Origin: Fuerstiella sp.
Lineage (GTDB): Bacteria; Planctomycetota; Planctomycetia; Planctomycetales; Planctomycetaceae
Direction: 5' to 3'
Assembly: GCA_029247265.1 (NCBI GenBank)
Contig: JAQWLN010000211.1
Span: 1 to 64,000, forward strand
Length of the DNA stretch: 64,000 bases
Shown here: piece after piece, positions 8,901-17,571 of the stretch
How the letters are laid out: the number at the start of each line of letters is the position of its first letter
Position numbering within the stretch: the first letter of the stretch is position 1
The notes under the pieces: generated by a model
What the model was told of the DNA's origin: nothing
Database searches by the model: none
What the model saw: only the letters and a program-made list of their open reading frames with translations
Translations under genes and position numbers: made by a program

Positions 8901-11900
8901 CTACGCTGCCGGCTCAATCTTGTCATTGGCGGACTTGCCGATCACGGGGATCATTGCACCAAAGATGATCAGCCCCTGCAGGCCAATAAACACCAGCAAC
9001 GCCAGCAGACGTCCTTCCGTAAAGCCATACGTGTGTAACCCGGCTTTCAGTTCGTTCACTCCGAACCACGACCATGCGGTCACGATGTTGCCGAACATCG
9101 CCAGGACTGCTGTTCCATAATCACGAACAAGCTTGTCCCAGCGAGCGTGCAGAATCAGAGCATTCCACATAACGATCAGCATGGCCCCGTTTTCCTTGGG
9201 GTCCCAGCCCCAGAATCGGCCCCAGGAATCGTCGGCCCAAAGTCCGCCTAGCACAGTGCCGACGAGGCTGAAGAAGACAGCGAAACACAGAACGCCGTAG
9301 ATCATCTTGCCCAGCTGCGGCAGATCGTTTCGGCTTTTCTCTGCCCCGAAGTTGGAGATAACACAATAAGCGATGCCCATCGCTCCGGCCAGAAACGTGG
9401 CCGCATATCCAAGCGTGATGCAGACTACGTGAGTTGCCAGCCAGAACGTCGTGTCCAGGACCGCCTGCATGACGCCAAGCGTGTCACCTTCGTCGACTGC
9501 GAGGTAGTGGGCAATCATTAGTGTCGCCATGCCGACCGATGATCCCAGAATCGTGCCGATGCCGTTTTTCAGCAGACGTTCAATCAGGAAGGACGCACCC
9601 ACAACGGCCCAGCCGATGAAGATCGCGGACGAATACAGATTGGTGACCGGCGGTCGCCCCGATATATACATCCGCATCAGCAGCGCGACCGTGTGCGTGA
9701 TGAACGCCAGAGCCATCAACCAGAACGCGGTGCGACGAAGAGTCTTCGGCCACACGATCCAGCTGAAGAAGGACATCAACAGCACAGGCAGATACAGATA
9801 AATGGACTTTATGAAAGGTCCAAAGAAATTAAAGAACGCTTCCAGACTGACGACCGATGCATCCACGTGCGGCAAAGGCGTTACGGCCAGGTACTCCTGA
9901 TACCCGGAGACGCTGGTATTGAACGCATCGACGTCACTAACGCTCCATGCGGCAAGTATGTCGATCATCGCTTTTGTACTGGTCTGCAGCGTAGATGTGG
10001 AATCGGCCCGGTAAAGCATTCCGCCCGTCCGAGTCTCAAGATCATCCAGAGCCACTTTGACCAACTCCAGGTTCATCTGTGCGGCGAGAGCGGCCTCATC
10101 GTTCGTTCCGGCGTTTTGCAGCCTGCTCCGCATTCCTGCCAGGCGTTTGTCGTTTTCTTTTTCGTTCAACGCCTCAAAGATCTGAAAGACCTCAGACGAA
10201 ATTCGTTCCGCGGCAATCTCGCCAAAGTCTGAGTCAGACATACCGTCCAGCATTTCGTCAGCGGTCATTCCCGACTCGGCCTTGCCGATGATCTCCAGCA
10301 CGCGACGCAGGAACGGATCTGCGAGAGTCAGCGCCGCTTCCGCGGCACGGGTCTTAACAGCATCCGGTTTTAATTCTTCGCCGGCTGCTTTGGCAGCCTC
10401 TTCGACAGCCGACTGCAGAATCGTCACGCTTCCATCCACGGCATTCGCAACAAGTTCACGAGGAAGTTTCGTCTGAATGTAATCCAGCACCTGCTCATCG
10501 CTGGTCAACCCATGTTTCGCCAGATCCTGAGCCACGTTTCGCATCGCACTGGCAGCAATCAGCGTTTCCCATGATCGCTGTTCGTTTTCCGAACCAGTAG
10601 GAACGGCCATGATGGCCGCGCTGTTGCCAAGCCGATCGAGGACCCACCAGGCCTTGACGATCGAATCCAGCAGGCCTTCCGACTCACGAACCAGAAAGAT
10701 ATTCTGCAGCGAATCGACTCGACTGACAGTACGAAACAGCGAGACCACTCGCCGCTGCAGCTGTGACATCCGGTGTTCCTGCTTGCCCATTTCCAGCCGC
10801 AGACCTTCTCGATGAATCTTCTGCAGGTCAGCAAGGTTCTCCTGAACCTCATGCAATGAATAAGTCAGACCGGCACGCTTCTCGAGCCCCAGCAGCGACA
10901 ACACCTGATCATCGTCGATCTTGATCACGCGATGCCGTTTGGCATGTTCCGGACGAGCAACAACGTCCAGAAACCAGCGTACGGCGGGCATCCGCAGAGT
11001 CATAACGCCCCGCATACGTTCTTCGACGGCATCACGTCCAGACGATGTCAGCTTGACAATCTGTTCGATCCAGTCGTCATACTGTCCAGAGAAGTCTTCC
11101 AGAGATTCCGTCTTCACAGACGGCCAGTACTTCTGAACGCGTTCGACGAGTTCGTCATGCTTCTTCGGAACATCCAGTTCAGAAGCACTCAATTCGCCCT
11201 TGAACGTGGACTTGTGCGATGTCATCAGCAGTTCAGTGCGTGCGAACGAATCGACCGGTTGAGCCCGCCCTTTCCACGCCACTGGAAGTTGTGAGAAAGC
11301 AAAAAGATTCATCGCATCCGCATCAGCCTTTGGCGGACGAGCTTTGCTCATCAGCCACCCGCCACTCAACAGCAAAACAATCAACGGAACGGCGACGGGC
11401 CATATCGATTTCGGAACCTTGTCGGCAACCGAAACGTCGGAGACTATGGTCGCAGCAGCCGGTTTCCGGATTCCCGCCGGCATTGATGCGGCAAATGGAT
11501 CGTCACCATTTTGAACGTCGGCGACTGTTGCCCCGGTTCTTCCCATGCGAGAAAGATATCGCCCTAAAGTCTGACCAAACTTCGCAAACATACCGACCGC
11601 CACGATCATGCAGGCGATGTACGGCAGCATCCACCCCGTATTGCGAACAACAGACAACGTCGTCATCTCGGTGCCGTCTGGAGTCTCGTTGTAGCCGGAC
11701 TGGTAGAACGTTTCGCCTCGATACCGCAGTGGATTATTCATCCACAAAGTGAATTCTTCCGAAGCCCCGGTTTCACGATCTCGAATGACGATCTCTGACC
11801 GATAGTCGCGGGGGGTTGCAGAACCGACGTAGTTAGTGCGGCTCACGTCCAGCAGTTCCACTTCGTAGTCCCGATAATTGCGTTGAAACCGCAGGTACAA

Positions 11901-13259
11901 CTGGTAGTCACTTCCGTCCACAGTCGCCTGTTCCGCAATCGGAACGGTTCTCATCTCACTGACGTCCTGCGCCAGCAGGAGCGTTTCCAGTTCTTTGCCG
12001 GTGTCACGATCAAGCAGTGTAAGCTGCAACGAACTCATGTCATGACTGTCGTCCATGCCGGTGACCGGATCGACTTCGATCGACGTGGCGAACGTGCCTA
12101 ATCCGGAAGTTCCGCTGGAATCTTCACCGGGCAAGACAGACCGTAGACGACTGTTTCTGTGAAACCGATCCACTCGCAACACAAACGGCAGCGATGGAGT
12201 GTCGACGATCTGATCCTCCGAATCTCCGGCCTGCCCAGCTGCCGCAGCGGCAATCAATGCGGCTTCAGGAACGGCGACAACCTTTTCACTGTCGTCATCC
12301 TGACGATGCACAATCGCCAGTTCCCGTTCCCGCATATCCCTCAGAAAGGACGACTTCTGCCCCTCCACCAGGGCCAGCATATTTTCCTTCGCATAGAAAC
12401 CCACCTGCAGCTCACTAAACATCAGCAACGCTACCCCGGTGTGCAGCAGTACGATGCCACCTCGTTTCTCGAACAACAGATTGCAGCCAATCAACACTAC
12501 AAGGGCACAGGCACCGCCCTTCAATAATTGCCACAGGATCCGCATGGAAGACAGATTCAGCCTGGCTGCTTCGCCACCCACCAGAAAATAAACAAGCACT
12601 GCGGCCAGAGTGATTCCCACACTGCCCATAAGAATTCGCTCGGGACGGGACGTGCCTGACTTAGTGAGCGCGACACCCAGGGGCACAACCGATGCGACGC
12701 CCAGAACACCCAGCATCAGATACCAGATCTGCATTGCCGACAGGACGGAATTACCAGACTCGACACCCGTTTGCCCGTTGCCAGTCACAACAACTGCCGC
12801 CGTCAATGCCGCCCCCACAGCAATGATGCCGATTCCCGCAGCCATGCGTCCACCACGAACACGAACCGTGAACCGCAGCAAATGCGCCGTGGTCAGATTG
12901 GCCAGCATGATCCACCCGATGGTCCAGCCACCTGGAAACGGTATCCTTCGAAACGCTCCCAAAGAATCCCAGTTAAAGTCGATCCAACCAGGAAACATCG
13001 ACGGCGGAAACAGGTCGGCCACATCGATATAGGCAACGTAAGTACGGAAGTATTCACCGACCACCAGCCAGACGTCCTTGCGAGCCTGGGCCAGACTTCC
13101 CACAAAGACGATAAACATGCCCAGCAAAAGCAGAACGCAGGTCAGCTTTAGTGAACCCAGCGCATCAATGCACTGCCAGACGATTGCTGTGAAACGATCT
13201 TCTGACAGCTTTGCGTCGTCGCCACCCGCCAGATCACCAGGAAGTACTGTTGTCGACAT
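8901..13259 (-). CDS. ResB-CcsA fusion, system II cytochrome c biogenesis protein with large inserted region
   Basis: A 1452-residue membrane protein that should export haem and ligate it to CxxCH apocytochromes on the outer face. The N-terminal third is ResB/CcsB-like: membrane helices near residues 33-57 and 110-270, the GGIVLLHTGVALLMFSELQVG segment and a periplasmic beta-rich region with YRGETFYQSGYNE. The last roughly 330 residues are CcsA-like: histidine in FITHTVALLMRMY, PPVTNLYSS, THVVCITLGYAA, the WWD-type haem motif WGRFWGWDPKENGA and NALILHARW. Between them lie about 500 soluble, helix-rich residues (roughly 630-1130) that match neither half. The upstream lipoprotein gene is 4 bases away, so they are co-transcribed. 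Several c-type cytochromes in this window are plausible substrates. Confidence 0.88.
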   Translation of the reverse strand: MSTTVLPGDLAGGDDAKLSEDRFTAIVWQCIDALGSLKLTCVLLLLGMFIVFVGSLAQARKDVWLVVGEYFRTYVAYIDVADLFPPSMFPGWIDFNWDSLGAFRRIPFPGGWTIGWIMLANLTTAHLLRFTVRVRGGRMAAGIGIIAVGAALTAAVVVTGNGQTGVESGNSVLSAMQIWYLMLGVLGVASVVPLGVALTKSGTSRPERILMGSVGITLAAVLVYFLVGGEAARLNLSSMRILWQLLKGGACALVVLIGCNLLFEKRGGIVLLHTGVALLMFSELQVGFYAKENMLALVEGQKSSFLRDMRERELAIVHRQDDDSEKVVAVPEAALIAAAAAGQAGDSEDQIVDTPSLPFVLRVDRFHRNSRLRSVLPGEDSSGTSGLGTFATSIEVDPVTGMDDSHDMSSLQLTLLDRDTGKELETLLLAQDVSEMRTVPIAEQATVDGSDYQLYLRFQRNYRDYEVELLDVSRTNYVGSATPRDYRSEIVIRDRETGASEEFTLWMNNPLRYRGETFYQSGYNETPDGTEMTTLSVVRNTGWMLPYIACMIVAVGMFAKFGQTLGRYLSRMGRTGATVADVQNGDDPFAASMPAGIRKPAAATIVSDVSVADKVPKSIWPVAVPLIVLLLSGGWLMSKARPPKADADAMNLFAFSQLPVAWKGRAQPVDSFARTELLMTSHKSTFKGELSASELDVPKKHDELVERVQKYWPSVKTESLEDFSGQYDDWIEQIVKLTSSGRDAVEERMRGVMTLRMPAVRWFLDVVARPEHAKRHRVIKIDDDQVLSLLGLEKRAGLTYSLHEVQENLADLQKIHREGLRLEMGKQEHRMSQLQRRVVSLFRTVSRVDSLQNIFLVRESEGLLDSIVKAWWVLDRLGNSAAIMAVPTGSENEQRSWETLIAASAMRNVAQDLAKHGLTSDEQVLDYIQTKLPRELVANAVDGSVTILQSAVEEAAKAAGEELKPDAVKTRAAEAALTLADPFLRRVLEIIGKAESGMTADEMLDGMSDSDFGEIAAERISSEVFQIFEALNEKENDKRLAGMRSRLQNAGTNDEAALAAQMNLELVKVALDDLETRTGGMLYRADSTSTLQTSTKAMIDILAAWSVSDVDAFNTSVSGYQEYLAVTPLPHVDASVVSLEAFFNFFGPFIKSIYLYLPVLLMSFFSWIVWPKTLRRTAFWLMALAFITHTVALLMRMYISGRPPVTNLYSSAIFIGWAVVGASFLIERLLKNGIGTILGSSVGMATLMIAHYLAVDEGDTLGVMQAVLDTTFWLATHVVCITLGYAATFLAGAMGIAYCVISNFGAEKSRNDLPQLGKMIYGVLCFAVFFSLVGTVLGGLWADDSWGRFWGWDPKENGAMLIVMWNALILHARWDKLVRDYGTAVLAMFGNIVTAWSWFGVNELKAGLHTYGFTEGRLLALLVFIGLQGLIIFGAMIPVIGKSANDKIEPAA

Positions 13260-13263
13260 CGTC

Positions 13264-13845
13264 CTATTCTCCTGCGGAGATCCTTACAGACTTGCAGAAC
13301 GCACGAAACGAATCTCGTTGTGCATCCGCCAGTTTATTTCTGCCGCGAAACTTAAAAATCCACAGCTTGTCCTTAACAGGCAATAACATGCCCAGAATCG
13401 TTTCCTCTTCGCCCCTGAGGTCAACGATTGTTCCTGTACCGCCGTCCAGTTTTATGGTTTCCGCACCATTCATTGGATCCGAATTCGGATCGGCGGTGAT
13501 CCCAATCTGTCCTCTCCACCGAGTTATCTGCGGAACCAGTCCGGCTGCACCGGGCAGGTCGCTGAGCGTTATTCGGCCTGCATCTCCATCCAAACGAACC
13601 TGCCAAGCCATCTTGCTGAACTGATCATTATCACCAGCAACCCACGAATCCGGCACGCCCCATTGAAAAGGAATGGCAGGGAACTGGTCTCGAATCATCT
13701 CACTGGTGAACACGCGATTGTGTTCCGATTCGACGGTGTATTCGCGAATCTCAGGCGCTGGCGCGCAGCCGCTGAGGACCAGGGCCACAAGACCCGGGAC
13801 AGACAGAAGATGGCCAGGACAACATTCAACGAAATTCTTCAACAC
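13264..13845 (-). CDS. Putative lipoprotein of unknown function
   Basis: A 193-residue protein with a short hydrophobic N-terminus ending in the lipobox LVLSGC (Cys27), so it is probably lipid-anchored. I do not recognise the mature part; it contains QFPAIPFQWGVPDSWVAG and a segment near the end, KLWIFKFRGRNKLADAQRDS, and looks globular and soluble. It ends 4 bases before the ResB/CcsA start, which suggests an accessory role in cytochrome c maturation or membrane redox. That is inferred from position only. The start at 13845 gives a long n-region with two adjacent cysteines; a downstream start is possible. Confidence 0.7.
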   Translation of the reverse strand: MLKNFVECCPGHLLSVPGLVALVLSGCAPAPEIREYTVESEHNRVFTSEMIRDQFPAIPFQWGVPDSWVAGDNDQFSKMAWQVRLDGDAGRITLSDLPGAAGLVPQITRWRGQIGITADPNSDPMNGAETIKLDGGTGTIVDLRGEEETILGMLLPVKDKLWIFKFRGRNKLADAQRDSFRAFCKSVRISAGE

Positions 13846-14188
13846 GGTGGAACAGCCGTCAGAGATGAATGGGGAATGAAAGGGAGGCAGGTGGGAAACG
13901 TTTGTTTGCCGCCGGAGCGACGGACAGACACTCTACACGTTTTTGCCAGGCGGAAGTTCGCCGATTATAGACCTGCGCTCGTCGAAAACCATGCGTTCAT
14001 GAATGCAAGCCATGGATATCCTATTTCATGGGGTTTACAAAAGACTCCAGCACCGGCCCTGCCCTGACGCGCGAGCGGCAACTAATCCCGCTACACTGCT
14101 GATTACTATGATTACACGCACTTTGACGGCAAATGCTGCGTCTGTTCACCTGCCCTGCAGACCCTCTCCTGAATCTGAGACTTCCGCC
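13846..14188. other. 343-base intergenic region between divergent genes
   Basis: No convincing gene or RNA was seen. It must hold the promoter of the lipoprotein-ResB/CcsA operon (minus strand) and that of the esterase (plus strand). In-frame ATGs upstream of 14189 extend the esterase ORF to 14003 but encode no recognisable sequence. A palindrome-rich stretch around 14010-14040 contains two CATGG/CCATG-type motifs of unknown meaning. Confidence 0.5.
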
Positions 14189-16402
14189 ATGAGTACCCGC
14201 CTGAATGACTCTCGTCTGCTTTGGTTCGCCACTCTGGCGTCGATCTTCCTCTGCTGCACGCCGACCTTCGCAGCCGATGCCGACAATCATCGAGTCTTTG
14301 ATTCCGGCCAGCAGCCGGATGATTCCCGCCTCCAGGCTCCCAAAGATCTGAACGATTATTTTCCGTTCGAGGTCCCAAAATCGAAGGCAGCCTGGGAAAA
14401 GCGGCAGGCCGAACTGAAGCAACGAGTCCTGATCGCCACCGGCCTCTGGCCAATGCCGGAAAAGACGCCGCTGAATCCCGTGATTCACGGCAAAGTCATT
14501 CGAGACGGCTTCACGGTCGAAAAAGTCTACTTCGAAAGCCTGCCGGGGCACTTTGTCAGCGGCCTGCTGTTTCGCCCCGAAGGCGAAGCGGACGGCAAAC
14601 GCCCCGCCGTTCTTTGTCCGCACGGTCATGGTGGTCGACAACAGGATTACGGTGCCGACAAAATGGACGACCTGATCGCAACCGGCGCAGAGATCCATCG
14701 TGAGTCCGGTCGGTTTCCGAAGCTGGCACGGTGTGCACAACTGGCACGGATGGGCTGCGTCACGTTCATCTTTGACATGATGGGCTACGTCGACAGCAAT
14801 CAGGTATCGTACCAACTGGCCCATCGTTATGCCGATATACGACCGGACTTTGAATCGAACGACAGCTGGGGCTTCTACAGCCCTCAGGCTGAATCTCGTT
14901 TGCAGAGCATCATGGGACTGCAGACCTGGAATGCAGTGCGTTGCCTGGACTTTCTGGCCAGCCTGCCGGACGTTGATTCCGCTCGCATGGCTGTTACGGG
15001 AGGCAGCGGCGGCGGAACTCAGACGATTCTTCTGGGAGCCGTCGACGACCGCCCGATTGCCGGATTTCCGAATGGCATGGTGTCCACCAGCATGCAAGGT
15101 GGCTGCACGTGCGAAAACTGCAGCCTGCTGAGAATCGGAACGGGTAACGTGGAACTGGCCGCACTGTTTGCACCTCGCCCACAGGCGATGACCTCGGCCA
15201 ACGACTGGACAAAGGAAATGATGACCAAAGGCTACCCACAACTGCAGCAGCTGTATGCAATGCTGGGTGTGCCGGACGACGTGTACTGTGAACCGATGCT
15301 GCACTTTCCGCACAACTACAACGCTGTCACGCGCAGCATCATGTATTCGTGGATGAACAAGCACCTGAACCTGGGACACAAGACGCCAATCAAAGAGCTC
15401 GACTGGAAACCGCTCAGCAAAGACGAGTACACCGTCTGGAATGACCAGCATCCGGCTCCGCCTGCAGGCGACGACTACGAACGAAAACTGCTGCAACAAC
15501 TGAACGAACGCGACCGTGCCGCCTTGTCGAACCACGCTCCGCAGAACAGCAGCGACGCGCAGAACTATTTTTCCACAGTTCGCGCAGCATGGGAGACACT
15601 CATCGGACGAAGTCTGCCGAAAGCTGAAGACGTCCAACGCGCCAAGAGCTGGAAAGAGACCCGGGCAGGCTACCTTGAATTCGGCGACACGCTGACTCTG
15701 ACAACGCACAACGAACAGTTGCCCATCATTTCCGTCTATCCCAAGTCGGTGGCCTGGAACCAGAAGGTTATCCTGTGGGTTGACGGCAACGGCAAATCCG
15801 GAATGTTTCCCAACGGACAGGCTCATGCAGACCTGCTGCGTCTGATCGACGCCGGATATTCCGTCGTGGGAGTGGACCTGTTTGGTCAGGGAGAATTCAC
15901 CACCAACGGAGAAGCTCTGACCGAAAACCCAACGGTCAAGAATCCGCGACAGTTTGCAGGGTTCACGTACACCTACAATGACACGCTGTTTGCTCGTCGA
16001 GTCCACGACATTCTGACTCTGACCGCGTGGATCAACGGCGACGAACACAGTCCAAAGGCACTGCACGCCGTCGGCGTCAACGGCGGGGGACCATTGCTGG
16101 CCGCCGCCCGAGCCATCGCCGGATCGCAATTCAGTGCCGCAGCAATCGACACCGCCGGCTTCCGATTTGCGAATCTGAACAGTTGGAAACACGCTAATTT
16201 TCTCCCGGGGGCCGTCAAATATGGTGACATTTCAACACTACTGTCACTGTCCGCTCCAAACAAACTGTGGGTCGGAGGCGAAGAATCAATGCCAACCATC
16301 GTGACGACAGCCTACGGCACGGCCAACGCGAATGATGCCATCGCTACATCCGATCGACTAGATGCCACCGCAGCTGCCATTGACTGGATCCTTCAACAAT
16401 AG
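14189..16402 (+). CDS. Secreted two-lobed alpha/beta-hydrolase (acetyl xylan esterase-like)
   Basis: A 737-residue protein if translation starts at the ATG at 14189, chosen because it begins a signal peptide (MSTRLNDSRLLWFATLASIFLCC ... FAA/DAD). The first half is an alpha/beta-hydrolase with VLCPHGHGG (oxyanion region) and the nucleophile elbow TGGSGGGTQ near residue 271. The second half repeats the fold (SVVGVDLFGQGEF, VGVNGGGPLLAAARA), but the elbow serine is Asn there, so only the first lobe should be catalytic. The overall type resembles planctomycete acetyl-xylan-esterase-like hydrolases acting on acetylated polysaccharides. Substrate unknown. It is a single gene with no operon partner. 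Confidence 0.82.
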   Translation: MSTRLNDSRLLWFATLASIFLCCTPTFAADADNHRVFDSGQQPDDSRLQAPKDLNDYFPFEVPKSKAAWEKRQAELKQRVLIATGLWPMPEKTPLNPVIHGKVIRDGFTVEKVYFESLPGHFVSGLLFRPEGEADGKRPAVLCPHGHGGRQQDYGADKMDDLIATGAEIHRESGRFPKLARCAQLARMGCVTFIFDMMGYVDSNQVSYQLAHRYADIRPDFESNDSWGFYSPQAESRLQSIMGLQTWNAVRCLDFLASLPDVDSARMAVTGGSGGGTQTILLGAVDDRPIAGFPNGMVSTSMQGGCTCENCSLLRIGTGNVELAALFAPRPQAMTSANDWTKEMMTKGYPQLQQLYAMLGVPDDVYCEPMLHFPHNYNAVTRSIMYSWMNKHLNLGHKTPIKELDWKPLSKDEYTVWNDQHPAPPAGDDYERKLLQQLNERDRAALSNHAPQNSSDAQNYFSTVRAAWETLIGRSLPKAEDVQRAKSWKETRAGYLEFGDTLTLTTHNEQLPIISVYPKSVAWNQKVILWVDGNGKSGMFPNGQAHADLLRLIDAGYSVVGVDLFGQGEFTTNGEALTENPTVKNPRQFAGFTYTYNDTLFARRVHDILTLTAWINGDEHSPKALHAVGVNGGGPLLAAARAIAGSQFSAAAIDTAGFRFANLNSWKHANFLPGAVKYGDISTLLSLSAPNKLWVGGEESMPTIVTTAYGTANANDAIATSDRLDATAAAIDWILQQ

Positions 16403-16500
16403 CCGGGATCCCCCGGCGGGCCGTGGCGTAGAACGTGGGGCGTGAGAGCGATCAAGCGCCGAGGTGGTTGACTGGTGAATAGGATGTTCTGCGCCGCTGT

Positions 16501-17096
16501 TCAGTGGCGAACTTCTCTCTGGGCTGACGTATCGTGGCACCACATGCATGTTTCAAACCCCGGACTATTCATGTGCTCACGTCGAAAGTCAGTCTCGGCA
16601 GCCGTGATCCCATCGTGACAACGGAGACACTGTTGCTCGTTCGCTGCGGCATATTTCTTTCCACTGATGGCACATAACATGGCCACCCGCGGCCCCCGCA
16701 TCTGATCGCCCTGCACAACATCATTGTGCCAGTCCGCCTTAACCACCGTCACATTTGTTTCTTCACGACGAGCGTGGTCTTCCGCCACATGCGAAAAACT
16801 GGCATCAACCACTGGTTCCTTGCCGCCCTCCGCAACATCGCCGCCCTCTACAACATCGCTGCTCACTGCAGACGCGGTCCCCATGGTGTGACCAACAAAG
16901 ACGCCAATCACCAGACACGCCGCAGCAACAACAGACACCCCCCCCACGACCCCACTCGACGTGATGCCGGTCCATATGCCGGTCCACATGCCGGTTCAGA
17001 GGCACGAAGGCACGACTCAACTTTTCCATCCAGTTCTGATGACGGTTCCGCCAACGACATCTGCCGCAATAGATTTTCAACTTGCGACTCTTTCAT
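16501..17096 (-). pseudogene. Frameshifted anti-sigma-like membrane protein with two CxxCH motifs
   Basis: The gene starts at ATG 17096, overlapping the sigma-factor stop (ATGA), with MKESQVENLLRQMSLAEPSSELDGKVES, an N-terminus of the kind seen in partners of planctomycete ECF factors. That frame stops at 16908. The other frame, open from 16989 to 16501, supplies a membrane helix (VSVVAAACLVIGVFVGH) and an outer domain ending in CLRCH and CMWCH. The two frames meet around a run of eight C on the plus strand (16938-16945). One extra base there would give a continuous protein of about 198 residues. Either a real frameshift, a slippage-prone tract or an assembly error is possible. The CxxCH pair suggests haem or metal binding outside the membrane. 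The independent reading is a free-standing 162-residue protein from 16989. Confidence 0.6.
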
Positions 17097-17461
17097 AATT
17101 GACCTCGTAGTCTTTCTTCCAGTTTGATCAGTGATCGACGGTAGCGTGTCGCCACGGTCTTGGCCGGCTGATTGAGAATTTCTCGCACGGCGTCAAACGT
17201 GAGCCCGGCGAATATCTTCAGAACAACCACTTCGCGATCCGATTCGTCAAGATCATTGACGGCTGTCCGCAGAATCTGGTCCCGTTCCGCTGTTAACACG
17301 TCATCGGCCGGAGACTCGGCGTCCAGACGACAAAGCCGTTCAAACGCAGCGTGAATGGCATCTTCGGCCAACTGACGACAGCCAGTGATCGACAGCGCCA
17401 GAGAAAACAATCCCTGCCGTTGCGAACAGTACGTTTCTTCCAGTTGATCTCGCACAGACAT
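17093..17461 (-). CDS. Short ECF-type sigma factor apparently lacking regions 2.3-2.4
   Basis: A 122-residue sigma-70 family protein. Region 2.1-2.2 is recognisable (GLFSLALSITGCRQLAEDAIHAAFERLCRL, residues 17-46). Region 4 is complete (LDESDREVVVLKIFAGLTFDAVREILNQPAKTVATRYRRSLIKLEERL, residues 70-118). Between them there are only about 23 residues (DAESPADDVLTAERDQILRTAV), where ECF factors normally carry the YLFRVARN-like region 2.3-2.4 that melts and reads the -10 element. The product is thus about 50 residues shorter than a usual ECF factor. It overlaps its putative membrane partner by 4 bases. Either it is decaying or it is an unusual minimal factor. Confidence 0.75.
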   Translation of the reverse strand: MSVRDQLEETYCSQRQGLFSLALSITGCRQLAEDAIHAAFERLCRLDAESPADDVLTAERDQILRTAVNDLDESDREVVVLKIFAGLTFDAVREILNQPAKTVATRYRRSLIKLEERLRGQL

Positions 17462-17571
17462 TGTCCACTGTCGCTACTCGCCTTACGTCCCTGCAAGACT
17501 ACACGCACGAGCCATGATTGGTTCTTCAGAAAACCTGGCAGTTTTCCTGTACGGACCACAATTGATCGGAT

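Noticed and set aside
14021-16192. 723-codon open frame on the minus strand opposite the esterase
   Set aside because: Its translation shows no domain, is rich in His/Arg/Gln/Val as expected of an antisense shadow, and lies entirely over a well-recognised plus-strand gene.
16726-17127. Plus-strand ORF over the sigma/anti-sigma junction
   Set aside because: Low-complexity Arg/His/Pro translation opposite the CxxCH gene; no start signal or domain.
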